Shown here in pieces: positions 47,486 to 58,919 of a stretch of 64,000 bases of DNA. The stretch is from Branchiostoma floridae. Lineage: Eukaryota; Chordata; Leptocardii; Amphioxiformes; Branchiostomatidae. Each line of letters opens with the position of its first letter. Position 1 is the first letter of the stretch. The position numbers and the translations under genes were made by a program. The stretch is from positions 19,719,335 through 19,783,334 of the forward strand of contig NC_049988.1 of the NCBI RefSeq assembly GCF_000003815.2. The letters are read 5' to 3'. The notes under the pieces were generated by a model. The model was not told where the DNA came from. It did not search any database and saw only the letters and a list, made by a program, of their open reading frames with translations.

Positions 47486-48063
47486 CGATGGGCGTGCAAT
47501 TAGTAATGGTCCTGACCGATTTCCCATAGCAGGAGATTAATGAAACTTGGCACAGTTATTAGTCTTTCTCTTCATAGGAATCACCCAGAGTTATGCATTT
47601 CTCCCATCCTTTGATGCAGCTCTGGACACCGATTTTGTAGGACACCCCAGGTTGGTCCTCCAACTGATGCCTCATCAATGGCACAAGAGGGACGACCAGG
47701 TCTGGGAGCTGTTTCCACAGACTTCCAGCCACGTTTGAATTCAGGATGCCAGCGTTTTACAAGGTCATATGATGGGGCATCATCACCATAAGTTTCATGT
47801 ATTTCATAAAAAGTCTTCTTTGGTGTGCGTCCTTTCAAATACAAAAACCGGATCATTGCGCGACACTCAACTGGTTCCATTTCACACCTGGTCCATTTCG
47901 CACCTGACTAAGTTCAAACACCAGTAAATCAGAAACCACAATTAGTTCAGAGCTGTCTTTTGCAACATAACCCATAGAGATATGAATTATTACACATACA
48001 AAATTTCATTTAGATCAGACAACTGGAAGTGAGTCAGGACCATTACTTATTGCACGCCCCTCG
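47486..48063 (-). mobile_element. Deleted mariner element with TIRs and TA flanks
   Basis: TA dinucleotides flank both ends. The termini cgatgggcgtgcaattagta (left) and ttattgcacgcccctcg (right) are inverted, extended by atggtcctgac. The - strand frame inside encodes an N-terminal mariner transposase piece. Confidence 0.88.
47650..47880 (-). pseudogene. Mariner transposase N-terminal fragment
   Basis: From the Met at 47880, the frame includes CRAMIRFLYLKGRTPKKTFY, then TYGDDAPSYDLVKRWHPEFK and RGWKSVETAPRPGRPS. The pattern R-x-x-I-[KR]-[FY]-x-x-x-x-G-x-x-x-x-[ET], Y-G-[DE]-x-[AC]-[LP]-S, V-x-[KR]-W and PRPGRP is the mariner DNA-binding (helix-turn-helix) region. The catalytic DD(E/D) part is missing; the frame runs into unrelated residues and ends near 47581. 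It is a deletion derivative and cannot encode an active enzyme by itself. Confidence 0.85.
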
Positions 48064-48179
48064 TATGTTAGAATACATAAAGATTCATCTCATTTTTTGT
48101 CGCAATGTCACAATGTAGTCAGATATTAACAATTTCTGAATTTACATGTTTGTTTAGAAGACAGTTTGAATTTATGTTT

Positions 48180-48300
48180 GCATTTGTGTCTGTGCGTGTG
48201 TATGCGCATATTTACATGCGTGTATTCGCGTGTGTGTGTACTTGTATATTTGTGTTGGTGTGTTGGTGTGTGCGCAAGCCCGTGTGTGCGTGTGTGTGTT
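48180..48300. repeat. TG-rich degenerate microsatellite
   Basis: Alternating tgtgtg/tgcgtg words interrupted by other bases; frames through it on both strands (Cys/Val- or Thr/His-rich) are artefacts. Confidence 0.8.
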
Positions 48301-49994
48301 AGAATCTTTATTTTGTCGTGGATTTTCTAAGATTGCTGAGCGAAACATGCAGCCCGAAGCTTTTTCTGTCACACAATCGACAAAGTTGCTCAATCTAAAC
48401 TACTACTGTAACGTAGCTGTTCGACCTTCTCTATCTGTCCCTCAGTTGATTTTGAACCAGGACCTGTCACCTTATGTATGACCAAATGGAAATACACGTT
48501 TGTTCTTCGAAAATAACGATCTTTTTTATGCTGTTTGAAGTAGCCAGCCATCGGAAAACGCTTCTCCAAGAATTGAATGAGAAAATCGTTGGAAGGGGCA
48601 GAAACATTGCATCCATCACGCGTACATTACATTATCGACCCTATTGTTCTGTATTTGTATTTCGTATCACAACGACCAAGCTATTACATATTTCCAATTT
48701 AGTGCGAAAACATTGGTTGTAGCATACAAGGGGTCAACAGACCTTTTAAAAGCAACTATTAATCATTTTGCACCACGATGGACCGGTATGGCTGGAGACA
48801 TCCTGCTCTCCTTGCACTTTAAGGGCCATTTTGTTTTGCTGCTTCTTTAGACAATTGATTCACAGCCGTGGGTTGAAGGACCAACTAGAATCGCATGTGC
48901 TACATAGATCTCTTACGTTTAAATCGTTATGTGTTCAAATGATGCTAAAAAAAATGCACCTTTCCTGAAATGATATCTGTAGAGTCCATTCCAAGACACC
49001 ATGAGGGTTTTTAGGCGATATTTATAATTAGTCTAAATTATTTTGAATAAAATAATATCTGAGCCACAATAATTAAATTATTTTCAAAAAATTGACTAAG
49101 AAAAGACTCAATTATTTGAATTTCTTTGAATATTTTAGAAACATTTTGAAAGTAACTGTACAAAAATATCTTTATTTAGAATAATTGTGAAACCTCTCTG
49201 TGATTATTTCACATTTACAAATATTTACAAAAAATGGTAAACCTGGCCAAAGGGTAGAATTAGTTTATTGCTTCCTTAAAAGTAAGCCCTATTGTTGCAT
49301 CTGTATATTTTTAGACTTCACTGCTGGGCACTGGTGGATCCTTTGTGGTGGGCCATTATTGCATGGCACCCAACCATACTTTGCAAGGATGTGTGAATTG
49401 CTATCTTCCCAGCCCACCGAACCATTTACAAAAAATGGTAGAAAATGGTAGAAAATGGTAAATAATGGTAGAATGCTGTTATCATTATTTAGAAACCATT
49501 AGAAGTATCCAATTTCACACCATGAATATTTCCAAAGTTTTACAGGACCAGGGAAATATTTATAAAGTTGAAACAGTGTTAAAAATATTTCTGAAGTATC
49601 AAATGTCCTAGACATATAATTACAAAACTTTAAAATCAATTCTAAACAATGGCAACAAACATCCGCATGGTATCTTGGAATGTACTCTAATAAGGGCCAC
49701 TCTTTATTAACTTGTGATTAAAGAACCTTGTCATCCACTGCGTTGCTTTAAACTAGTCAATCTTCTAATTATCCATGTATTCTAAAGCTTGTTTAGAATT
49801 ACTAGTAGCAGACTTGTTCATGCTACATAATAGTCACTTGTTTACACTTGTCACCGTTGTTATCTATACCAAATGACTTTATTTTATGTATCTTTACTAT
49901 ATTTTCTGTATGTTTCATGTTGCAATTAGCCCTTGGGCAAGAACTTGCAAATAAACTTCTATAATGTTAATAAAAGAATGGCCACATGACGCAC
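48301..49994. other. PLXDC intron; no exon seen
   Basis: AT-rich. Short direct repeats of aaaatggta occur at 49428-49470. Confidence 0.45.
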
Positions 49995-50076
49995 CTGCGC
50001 AGAACGTTGCACCAACCGCAGTTAAAGCCGATGTCTGACGTCACACATCTGTCACATGTGGTGAAGTCACTGCATG
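49995..50076 (-). CDS. PLXDC: PLXDC-like exon 8 (first half of PSI domain)
   Basis: The 82-bp exon encodes CSDFTTCDRCVTSDIGFNCG followed by WCNVLR and a split Arg. The pattern C-x5-C-x2-C-x8-C-x2-C with a GFNC-x-WC core is a PSI (plexin-semaphorin-integrin) cysteine-rich fold, here closest to the PLXDC version. Of two AG candidates, gttttcccag|ca keeps the frame from exon 7 and adds the first Cys; the AG six bases later does not. The donor is cgcag|gtgcgt. Phase is 1 in, 2 out. Confidence 0.92.
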
Positions 50077-50581
50077 CTGGGAAAACAAGTCAAGGAGAAA
50101 TGTTAGAAATAGCTGGATGAAGCGTACTTCAGATGTTTTAAATATGAAACAAACATGTCAAAATTTACACTTGTACGTAACGCTATATTAAATAGAATCG
50201 TCACAGAGTTTAATGTTATACGACGTAACAGCAATCCTCTTTTTGTTAAATTTCGACAATGTATTGAACCAATACCATAAACCTTACTCATTACACATTG
50301 TACTCACAAACGGAAAAGAAACGCACAAGTGATTTGCAATTTCAACTATCTCTTTGATTAGTTCCATTATCTTTCTCCTTACACCTTTTACACAGAAATG
50401 TTATGCAGGAAAAGGTACAGGTCATTTGGAATCTTGGACATTTATACCCGGTGTAATCTGCTATAATTTCCAACATCTGTAAGGACAATTTAAGTGAATA
50501 AATTTATTAGTGCCCAATACATTCTTAGACGATATGGACGCTGTAGCTATGAATGACAGAGTGGCTAAGCCAGTGGAAACG

Positions 50582-50757
50582 TAGCCTCCTTCACCGGCTT
50601 CTCTGGGGACGGCTGATTTTGCCGGGGGCGAGTACAAGCTTCCCGGCATATATTTCCTTTCTGGCATTTTTTCTTTCGCGGCATATCTTCCTTCCCGGGC
50701 GAATTTTCGTTAAAAATCTCTCGCCAATGCCCCCAGAGAGGCCGGTAAAGGAGGCTA
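50582..50757. mobile_element. hAT-like MITE, TAGCCTCC...GGAGGCTA ends
   Basis: tagcctccttcaccggc pairs with gccggtaaaggaggcta, then tctctgggg with ccccagaga. GTGGAAACG flanks both sides (50573-50581 and 50758-50766). The GC-rich body gives overlapping chance frames on both strands. Confidence 0.9.
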
Positions 50758-50766
50758 GTGGAAACG

Positions 50767-52021
50767 ATCGTTCCCGGCGTTCTTGCATGAATTTCCTTAC
50801 TCCACCCAAAAGTAATAATAGGAACCGCGTGACTTCCGTTGTGAAGGTGAAGGCTGTAGATGGAGAGAGTTGGGCTCCGCCTTCCAATACTGTGCCCTAA
50901 ACACAGTGGATACCTACCCACTATTCCTACAGCCACAAGGCAACTACGTAACTACCTTTACCTTTGCCTACCTTCCACGGAAAACTCTTCAAAACGCTAA
51001 AAGGCCTGTTGCCATGCGGGTCACAGGGCTTCCTAATAAAGAATGAACCACCACTTTTATTGGATTCCTCGCCATATTGTTAAAGTTAGTGCTGATACCC
51101 AATATATTTTACCGCTGTGTGGACACCATTAATCAGAGTAGGAGTCGCGACATTGCACTGGTTAGGCCATAGCAAGTAGATTTTATGGATGACATCCACG
51201 CGCTCATTAAATTTTTCCTAATTTCAGAAAAAAACAATATTTTTTTCTCTTTATGGATGGTCAGATGGACCGAAATGGGTGGATAGGTTATGTTGTAAGC
51301 TAATAATTGTATGTAAAAATGACACCATGAGAGTGGTGGCTATGACTCTGGTTACAGAAGTGAAACTTGGTAGCTGTAAGAGTGGCACCAATATGGAAGC
51401 CATGAATGCAGTTGCCAAATGATAAGTGATGCCAGTCTATCACACTAGTGTTACGTTTACTACTATACTAAGGCACGTCTTGAATACAAAAGTAAGTGAC
51501 TTGTTTTATACTTGTTGTGCCATATTTTGTCACTTCAACTCTTGTTAAAACGTTTCTTGTGTCTACTTTGAAACTTTGGCATCTTGTATTTCTATTAACC
51601 GTCTTTGTTTTCGTCCTATCTCATTATTTTTGCAGTCTGCAGAGGAAGGCACCCATAACATGTACCTGATGTGGCCTTACAGGCCCCAGTAATCATAACG
51701 TGCGGCCACGTTCCCCAATACGAATCAGGGCTCTGATCCATCAGATTGGAGGTTGGTTAATTTTCCTTTCATCTGAGTAGAGGGAGGCCATAAATAACAA
51801 AGCGAGTCTTTTACTGGCTGCCAATAACAGGGCCCGGTCGTACACTTATTCCTTTTACCTCAAGGTACAAACTTTACAGGCGATTAACGAGACTTTCGGA
51901 TGCTTTCAAGTACAAGTTTATTACTTAAAGTAAGCATCAGATGTATGCGTTGTAATTAGCCATTACGTATTGGCCAGAAGAAAATGAATGTGCTGTATTA
52001 TTGAACACTATAGTTTTATTT
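50767..52021. other. PLXDC intron; no exon seen
   Basis: No supported exon or clear repeat boundaries. Confidence 0.45.
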
Positions 52022-52303
52022 TCAAGTCAAAGTCAAAGTTCCTTCCCGCGCCTGATGGCACATAGGGCGGCGCCCATCTCCGTTTCAGTAGCCCTTGGGC
52101 CACACAACGCAATCACTACAGCAGGGGGCTAGTCCACTGGTAGTGGTGTGGGTTCAACTTCCATACTCTTTCTTGAATGCTGAGTGCTAAGCAGAGAAAG
52201 AAGCATGTACCATTTTTAAAGTCTTTGGTATGACTCGGCCGGGGTTTGAACTCACGACGTACTGAATGCAAGGCGAACACTCTACCCACTAGGCCATTGC
52301 ACC
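52022..52303 (-). mobile_element. tRNA-derived SINE, family B
   Basis: Near-identical to 10150-10432: the + strand shows ccttcccgcgcctgatggca, gcaatcactacagcaggggg, and at the right end ctcacgacgtactgaatgc then actaggccattgcaccgg, the tRNA-like head reversed. Confidence 0.87.
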
Positions 52304-53880
52304 GGTATAGTTTTATCTTAGTTTGAATATCTTAACGACCAGACTACAAGGCATTATGTACGATTCTACCAAATTTTCAGGACTGCTTTTATCGACACTA
52401 TCTGAACTTAGATGGTTAGGGTCTTGTTAGTACCGGCGATTCCAAAAAAAGACTTGTTCAGTGTGCTATTCTAACTTCTTCTGTTAGATGTGCCATTGGA
52501 AATCGATTGGTTTTACTGTAGGCTTCAAACTTCTAATGGTTAATAGTGAGGCGCGCGGTACATATACGGTGAGCAATTATAGACAAACGTTTAATTCTAT
52601 ACATCGAGGAGTAAAAATATCGGTATCAAATATTTCTGATAAGCAATAGTTATAGAAATTCATTCGGCTACGGTCTTCGACACCTTTACCGATTGATCTA
52701 CTCTCAGATGGCCAAGAACTTTTAATACCTAAGCTACAGCGCATTCTTCTCTGGGGAAAGACTCCTAAAAGCCTTCTGCAAACACGTATTCTGGCATAAT
52801 GACCAGCTCAAACTAGCAGACAGGTCTACAGCAGTGGTGGAAATTGTATCGGCGAGACGTTATCGAAAAAGCCTCAAACGCTTATTGCAGTGTCAATAGG
52901 GGATCTAGTACGCCTACAGGTCTTTCCTATCCAATATGTACTTTACTGGGATTTAGATAGAATGTTGCAGTGTGGACAGATTTACAAATTTTATCCTGAC
53001 TCGATGACACACTGCCAATAAGTTGTGCCGATGACATTGACCGTATGTAGAGCCTCGTGAGCGGGTTTGATCTATTACTCAATAAACGTCTGGGATTTTG
53101 GGCGATCCCTGTGGCCTTCTGTATGCGTGCCAGGGTAGCAGTATCGATGGCTTTCACCGATCAAAAAAAGCCAGCGTTCATTATTGAACAACATACCGGA
53201 TACTGGTGTCGCTAACAAGAAAGCCAAAATCTAAAAAAAAAATTCCAAATATATTTTACGAGATTCCAAGTTAAAACATTTGTTTTAACTCCACTTATGA
53301 CAATGATAGTAATCACTATATAGTAGAGCACTAAGCTACATTGAAATATCTGTTGCAATGCCCATATGGCCATGTGTCACATTTCTTGATAGACGTTTAC
53401 AGCTAGGGCTAAAAGCAGTTTGTTTTCAGCGACTACTCTATGCACTCCCAGTCAGTATTTGGAACGATCCACTGAAAATGGCCTTTCACAAGTTTTCATG
53501 TTTCGTCGGTCTGGCAAACGTCCATCACATTAAGGCTAACGGTAATTGTTGTTTTCCCATCAGCGTCTCTGCATCACAGAATCTTGTCTGCTCACCTGCC
53601 AGTCAGAACGATCAACAGAACAATGTATTTTGTGACCAATGTCTTTTGTGACCAATGTCTTTTGTAAGGTCTGAGGGCTAAACGCGTTAACGTGTATGGC
53701 TTGCGGTAATTGCTGTTTGCTCCGTCAGCTGCCATTACTATTAGTAATTTTACATCTCCGCATTCCGCACGAATGCAAAGTGCAGCATTTTATCCTCGGT
53801 CTACTAACTGAAGCGAAATCTACAGTAAAGCTAATTTTAGAGTCTGAGTATCCTCGGCACCTTCATTATTGCTCGAGTCT
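52304..53880. other. PLXDC intron; no exon seen
   Basis: No supported exon; frames of 60-97 codons lack motifs and splice context. Confidence 0.45.
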
Positions 53881-53884
53881 AAAT

Positions 53885-56135
53885 CTTCCCAGATGTTAAA
53901 TCACGATAGCGCCGCCTGCTGTACACGTAGCCTTGAGATGTTCATTACAGAATGGACAGGATTGTTCAATAGATAAAGCAGTATGTCTGTATAAAAGTGG
54001 CCAAGGGCATGCGAGACTGACAGTCTGTCCATGAAGACAGAACATCCACCGGGCTTCCATATCGACAGACCGACCTTCACCGACTGTGTATAGATTTTCT
54101 TAGTCTACCACAGATTATTTTGTTCGTGCAGAAGTAACGAGTCGACGGGAGTGACAAAAGATTCACATGTTTTCATGAGTGATACCGTAAACTAGATGGG
54201 ATGGCCTCCGACTAGAGCGGGTAGATTTGCGAACTTGGATTAGTGAAAGAAGCTACAATCGCGCTAAAGTGACTTGTATCATCAACAATTGATCGATAAC
54301 ATTCTAGATTACACGAAAGAGCTCATAACTAATACTTGCCGTTCATCTATCTTTATATTATTAATTCTAACATAAAATTATTGTTCGTCAAATGTGACAT
54401 TAGTTTTGCAGAAAATAAGTAGCTCCTAAAATCCTCTCCACGTTTCTCTATGTCAGTAATATATGCTTCACGTTACTGAACAGTGCCAAGTGGACGTAAG
54501 AGTAACTTAGATACAAACCCAGATTATATCAACTAAATAATGTGTAAGTTTGTAAATATTTTTTATGTTCAGTTCATCAGGCCTCCAGTAAATGCAGACT
54601 TTTCCTTCAGCTTATTTTTAGGTTGAGCCTAATCTCACACCACCTGATGATCTTTCTGTGATGTTAAATCATGATAAGGCCGCCCGCTGTTCACCTGGCC
54701 TCTATTACCGAGTGGATAGGTTTGTTCCTCTGAAAAACGTCCACAGGGCTCTCCTATTGACAGATGAACCTACGAGGACAATGTACGGATTTACATGTTC
54801 AACCACGGGAAATTCGTCTGAATTGGCAGCAGTAACAAAGAGGGCCAAACAATTCACAGGTCAATCAACGTTCCTATCAATTGAAATAACCTTCTAAGAG
54901 TGGAGTAGAGTCACGCCACCATCCTCCCATGAACTTGAATCAAGATAACGCTGCCCGCTGTACACTTGACCTTGAGAAGTTCTCCATTACCGACTGGAAA
55001 GGATCAGATAACATCAAAATGTATCCGTACGTGATTGGAAGTCTTTCCAGGAAAGTGAAACACCCACGGACTTTCTTATCGACAAATTGCCTTTCGCGAA
55101 GAGTAGATAGATTCACATGGCCTGCTACAGGAGAGGAACCTATGTTCGCGATAAAGTAACTTGTTTCATCAACACTATGTCACATATTTCAGTATGCTTT
55201 ACGTTTTTCTGTACTGTCATGTTGATGATAAGAACGTCAACTAAATCATACCGGATGTAAATTTTGGTATTTTTTTTTAATGTTCAGTTCACCAGGTTAA
55301 GTTTGTATCGAGCCTAAATCTCACATCACCATCCTTTCATGAAGTTGTTTAGTCAAGATAAAGCTTTCATTTGTACACTCGGCCTTGAAAAGTTCTCCAT
55401 TACCGAGTAGTCAGGATCAGATAACGTCAAAAGGTATCCGAGACTGGAAAGTCTTTCCAGGAAGGCCCAAACATCTACAGGACACAGCCCTAATCAATCT
55501 CACATCACCATCCTTTCATAAAGTTGTTCAATCAAGATAAAGCTTCCATTTGTACACTTGGCCTTGAGAAGTTCTCCATTACCGACTGTTCAGGATTGTT
55601 CATCAGATAAGACACCATGTCCGAACGCGGCCAAGTGTATCCGAGATTGGAAGGCTTTCCAGCAAGACTCAAGGACTTTCTTATCAATAAATTGCCTTTG
55701 GCGGAGAGTAGGTAAATTCACATGGCCTGCTACGGAGGAGGGTACTTTTTGAGCAAAAAGTAATTGACCAATCGTGTGCCAACACGTACATGTACAATGT
55801 ACAAACGTTAGCTTACTAAACACTCACTGTCAGTAAATGCAGAGTTTTTTCTATCAGGTGAATTTTAGATTAAGCCTTAATCTCCCACCACCGCCCACCC
55901 GTGAAGTTAAACCACGATAAAGCTGCCCGCTGCACACTTGACCTTGAGAAGTTCTCCATTACCAACTGGACAGGATCAGATAACATCAAAATGTATCCTA
56001 GACTGGAGGTATTTCCAGGAAGGCGAAACATCCGCCGGACTTTCTTATCGACAGATTGCCTTTGGCGGAGAGTGTGTAGATCCACTTGGCTACCACATAG
56101 ACGGAGCTTTGTTCGAGATAAAATAAATTCCCTCA
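53885..56135. repeat. Tandem array of about six 250-300 bp units
   Basis: Units carry atcaagataa/aaccacgataa, gcccgctgtacacttgacct, tgagaagttctccattacc, actggacaggatcagataac, gactttcttatcgacagatt and gcctttggcggagagtag. Copies lie near 53895 (very diverged), 54655, 54925, 55340, 55530 and 55905. Several units keep a frame reading ARCTLDLEKFSIT. Confidence 0.85.
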
Positions 56136-57855
56136 TCAACAAATGTTCCAACACACGTAAGTTTATTACAAACACTCAACGTTATTCTAGTTTCATATTG
56201 ATTGAACTTGTTATCAAGAAGCAGGCCGTGAAACATTTGCATGTCTCTTTCCCCATCGGAATGATTTTATGCCATTTTTTAGTGCCCAGTGGACGGAGAG
56301 ATAGCTAAACTGTACGTTTTGTCATCAGCTTCATTCTATAGACAGACCCTCATAGTTCTCATAGTGTAATATTGATTTAGCGGATAGTGCGTACCTCCTG
56401 AATGCATCACAACGTCTCTCGGATGGGTTTCTGGCATATTCTAGGCAACACTGCATGGATGGAATAGTAGACTTGATAGGAAAGTACGTTGTGCCATCAG
56501 CTTTACTCAAGCTCAAGGCAGCTTAAAGTGAGCACTCATGAGCATTGCTGTTTGATATTGATGGTATGTAGCACAGGAATCCTCTTAAAAATTACTCTAC
56601 ATCTGACTCTAAATGCTGATGTGCTTTTTCTTGTGCCAAGATTCCGGAGGAGTACCCAACGATGTCTCTGGAACTGAAATGCGTTTTGGCATCGGGAATA
56701 CAGATAAGGCACTCACTGCCATTCGACTTTAGTATTGATTGAATGCACCACAGGAAGCTTTTTATAGACTTTGCTTGTCTGAATGTTTCCCTATCATTTG
56801 CCTTTGTAAAGCTAGTGGAAGTGAAAAACCATGCTTTAATTGGTCTATAGACTTTGTTTTGCTATCGTTGTCTATTAGCATTCAGACAGCATTGCCACGA
56901 TGGTATTTTTGCCATTTCCTTGAAGGTGGACGTAATTTGTGGTACAAATACTGTCTTTTAGAAGGGTAGGATTAGCTGTACTAGGCAGTCTTTGAAGAGC
57001 ACTAATTATGAATCACACCATACCAAGACAGGTTAAACTATGACAGAGTCATATGGTGATAGACTTTAGTATTCGGCAGGCTTGTGAAAAAAGACTTGGC
57101 TACTAAACGTAAGGCTCTAAGATAACTATTGAAAGTAATGTTAACCTCTGTATTGGAAAAGCAGTTAGCTATAGTAAAGCTTTACGCGTGCCAACAGGAT
57201 ATCTACTCTGGTTTTAAGCCAAGTTCAAAATTACGTTTTAGGTATCAGCAAAGACAGAAACGGCCGAACCTATCTTTACCTGGAGGTTAGTTCTTATGAA
57301 GTAATTTAGTACCCAGACGATTCTATCTCTAGCCTGCTGGGTGAGTATTGGACATGGAGCCAAAATCTGAAAACAAAGCACTATGAACACCCACGTCAAA
57401 CCCATGGGGTGTGTCTGGATATGGTGGGCTGCAAACAGAGATAACCCTCTAGTCTTATTACTTCACAAAACGTGCGCGGTTTCTCAAGATTAGTACTGTT
57501 CATTTGGCATAGTGAATTTCCTCCTGCTTGTTCTTATGCAACAAAATGGTGTTGTTGAATATCATCATAACATCAGTACGGAAGTGCCACTTCAACGTCA
57601 TTCAATTGCTAAAAGCATGGGTGATAAATAATAAAGTTAGCAAATGCTTAATTGTCATTATGAAATTATATGAAGTTACATTTTTTGCAACCATTGTTGT
57701 TTATACCATTTTTTATCTTATCATTTACTTCTGTAGCTGTATCTTGTTTGTTTCGGGGACAACGTCTAAAGGTGACCTGTCACCTGTTTTGTCTCGCTCC
57801 CCCCAATGGAAAGTTAAAGAAACAAACAAATGGACAAGCAAAATACCGGACTTAC
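56136..57855. other. PLXDC intron; no exon seen
   Basis: Repeated short words (catcagctttactc, cattcgact) suggest old duplications around 56320-56900; no exon is supported. Confidence 0.4.
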
Positions 57856-57951
57856 TCGGCATCGGTGACAGCACGAAGAAAGTTCCCTCCAGCACCTTTT
57901 CCGGGTCCAAGTCTATCGTGTTGTATTCATAGATAGTTTTCCTGTCGAACT
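57856..57951 (-). CDS. PLXDC: PLXDC-like exon 7 (RKTIYEYN block)
   Basis: The 96-bp exon encodes FDRKTIYEYNTIDLDPEKVL followed by EGTFFVLSPMP, with split codons at both ends. R-[RK]-TIYEY is a PLXDC signature, and the S/T-P-[ML]-P end leads directly into the PSI domain. The acceptor is gacctgcag and the donor is ccga|gtaagt. Phase is 1 in, 1 out. The following intron of about 7.8 kb is the longest in the modelled gene and holds a SINE, a hAT-like MITE and a tandem array. Confidence 0.93.
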
Positions 57952-58331
57952 CTGCAGGTCAAATATGTTGATCACGTTAAAATGATTTGCAATTATTTGT
58001 GAAATTAAAAAGAGACATTGTTACGTGGTTCTGTGTGTGTGGAACTAAACCCAAGAAATTAGACTCATAGAATCAATCAGTTTTCCTCAATTGTCTGACC
58101 CAATCGCTATGGTCACGTGACTTGTCTCACTCGTGACGTCAGCAATGGGTCAAAAGATGTTGGAAGTTAAAATCGCCACTCCCCCGTACCGGTCAAGAGA
58201 AATTCCGTTGAGTCTATTTTTTGTTGGAGAACAGTTACATGTACATAATGTTACTTGTCAACCTATGTGATGTCTTATGCAGTATTTTGCTATACCTAAA
58301 AATTGGACTTACTGGTTTGATTTATACGTAC

Positions 58332-58431
58332 CTAAGAAAGGTAGCAGTCGTGTTCCCACTGTGTAGGCGTCCGACACCCCTACTTTGGCCGGTAACATGG
58401 AATCGTCTATTCTCGACACTGGGAACGGAAT
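58332..58431 (-). CDS. PLXDC: PLXDC-like exon 6 (KVGVSDAY block)
   Basis: The 100-bp exon encodes IPFPVSRIDDSMLPAKVGVS followed by DAYTVGTRLLPFL and a split codon. The order IP...VKVG[VL]SDA[FY] matches PLXDC. The acceptor is cgtcgcacag, with a short pyrimidine tract, and the donor is g|gtacgt. Phase 0 in and 1 out fit the neighbours. No frame of this length with a Met start exists here, so the exon is easy to miss in a simple ORF scan. Confidence 0.9.
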
Positions 58432-58664
58432 CTGTGCGACGATAGAATAGATGATTATAATTATCATTTTACTAAAATCACTGTGCACGCCAGATATTTA
58501 AACATAAGTATGCATTGTCCTCATGTATAGGTTACTATATAGTCTACTTAACCCAACACTTTTTTCCCTGTAACCGAATAACATTACCCCCAAACCTGAC
58601 ATAAAAAACACAAGACCTGATATCACACTAATACTATTTGTTGGATTATCTTCACCGTACTAAC

Positions 58665-58729
58665 CTGTCTGTAGGCAAACACAATGGTGCCATCTGTAGA
58701 CAGGGTGACTTGGAAGGTGAACGGGCCGG
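58665..58729 (-). CDS. PLXDC: PLXDC-like exon 5 (FTFQ...DGTIVFAY block)
   Basis: The 65-bp exon encodes GPFTFQVTLSTDGTIVFAYR plus Q, completed at its start by the base carried from exon 4. The FTFQ-x-x-L-x-x-DG-x-I-x-F-x-Y pattern is typical of PLXDC and nidogen-type beta strands. The acceptor is gttcctccacag and the donor is cag|gttagt. Phase is 1 in, 0 out. The N gap at 58820-58919 lies in the preceding intron and interrupts no codon. Confidence 0.92.
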
Positions 58730-58819
58730 CTGTGGAGGAACATAACTATCGGTTAATCACTCGTAGAAGTTGTAAAAGATCTACATGTATACGACGTTCC
58801 TACCGATAGTTAGGTTCTT

Positions 58820-58919
58820 NNNNNNNNNNNNNNNNNNNNNNNNNNNNNNNNNNNNNNNNNNNNNNNNNNNNNNNNNNNNNNNNNNNNNNNNNNNNNNNNN
58901 NNNNNNNNNNNNNNNNNNN
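58820..58919. other. Assembly gap (100 N)
   Basis: A run of exactly 100 N, the usual placeholder for a gap of unknown size, in the intron between PLXDC exons 4 and 5. Confidence 0.99.

Noticed and set aside
50553-50936. Overlapping 98-123 codon ORFs on both strands
   Set aside because: They arise from the GC-rich, inverted-repeat MITE at 50582-50757 and are not conserved frames.
57528-57932. 134-codon + strand ORF with a hydrophobic N-half
   Set aside because: Its C-half is the antisense of PLXDC exon 7, and the hydrophobic part is AT-rich intron.
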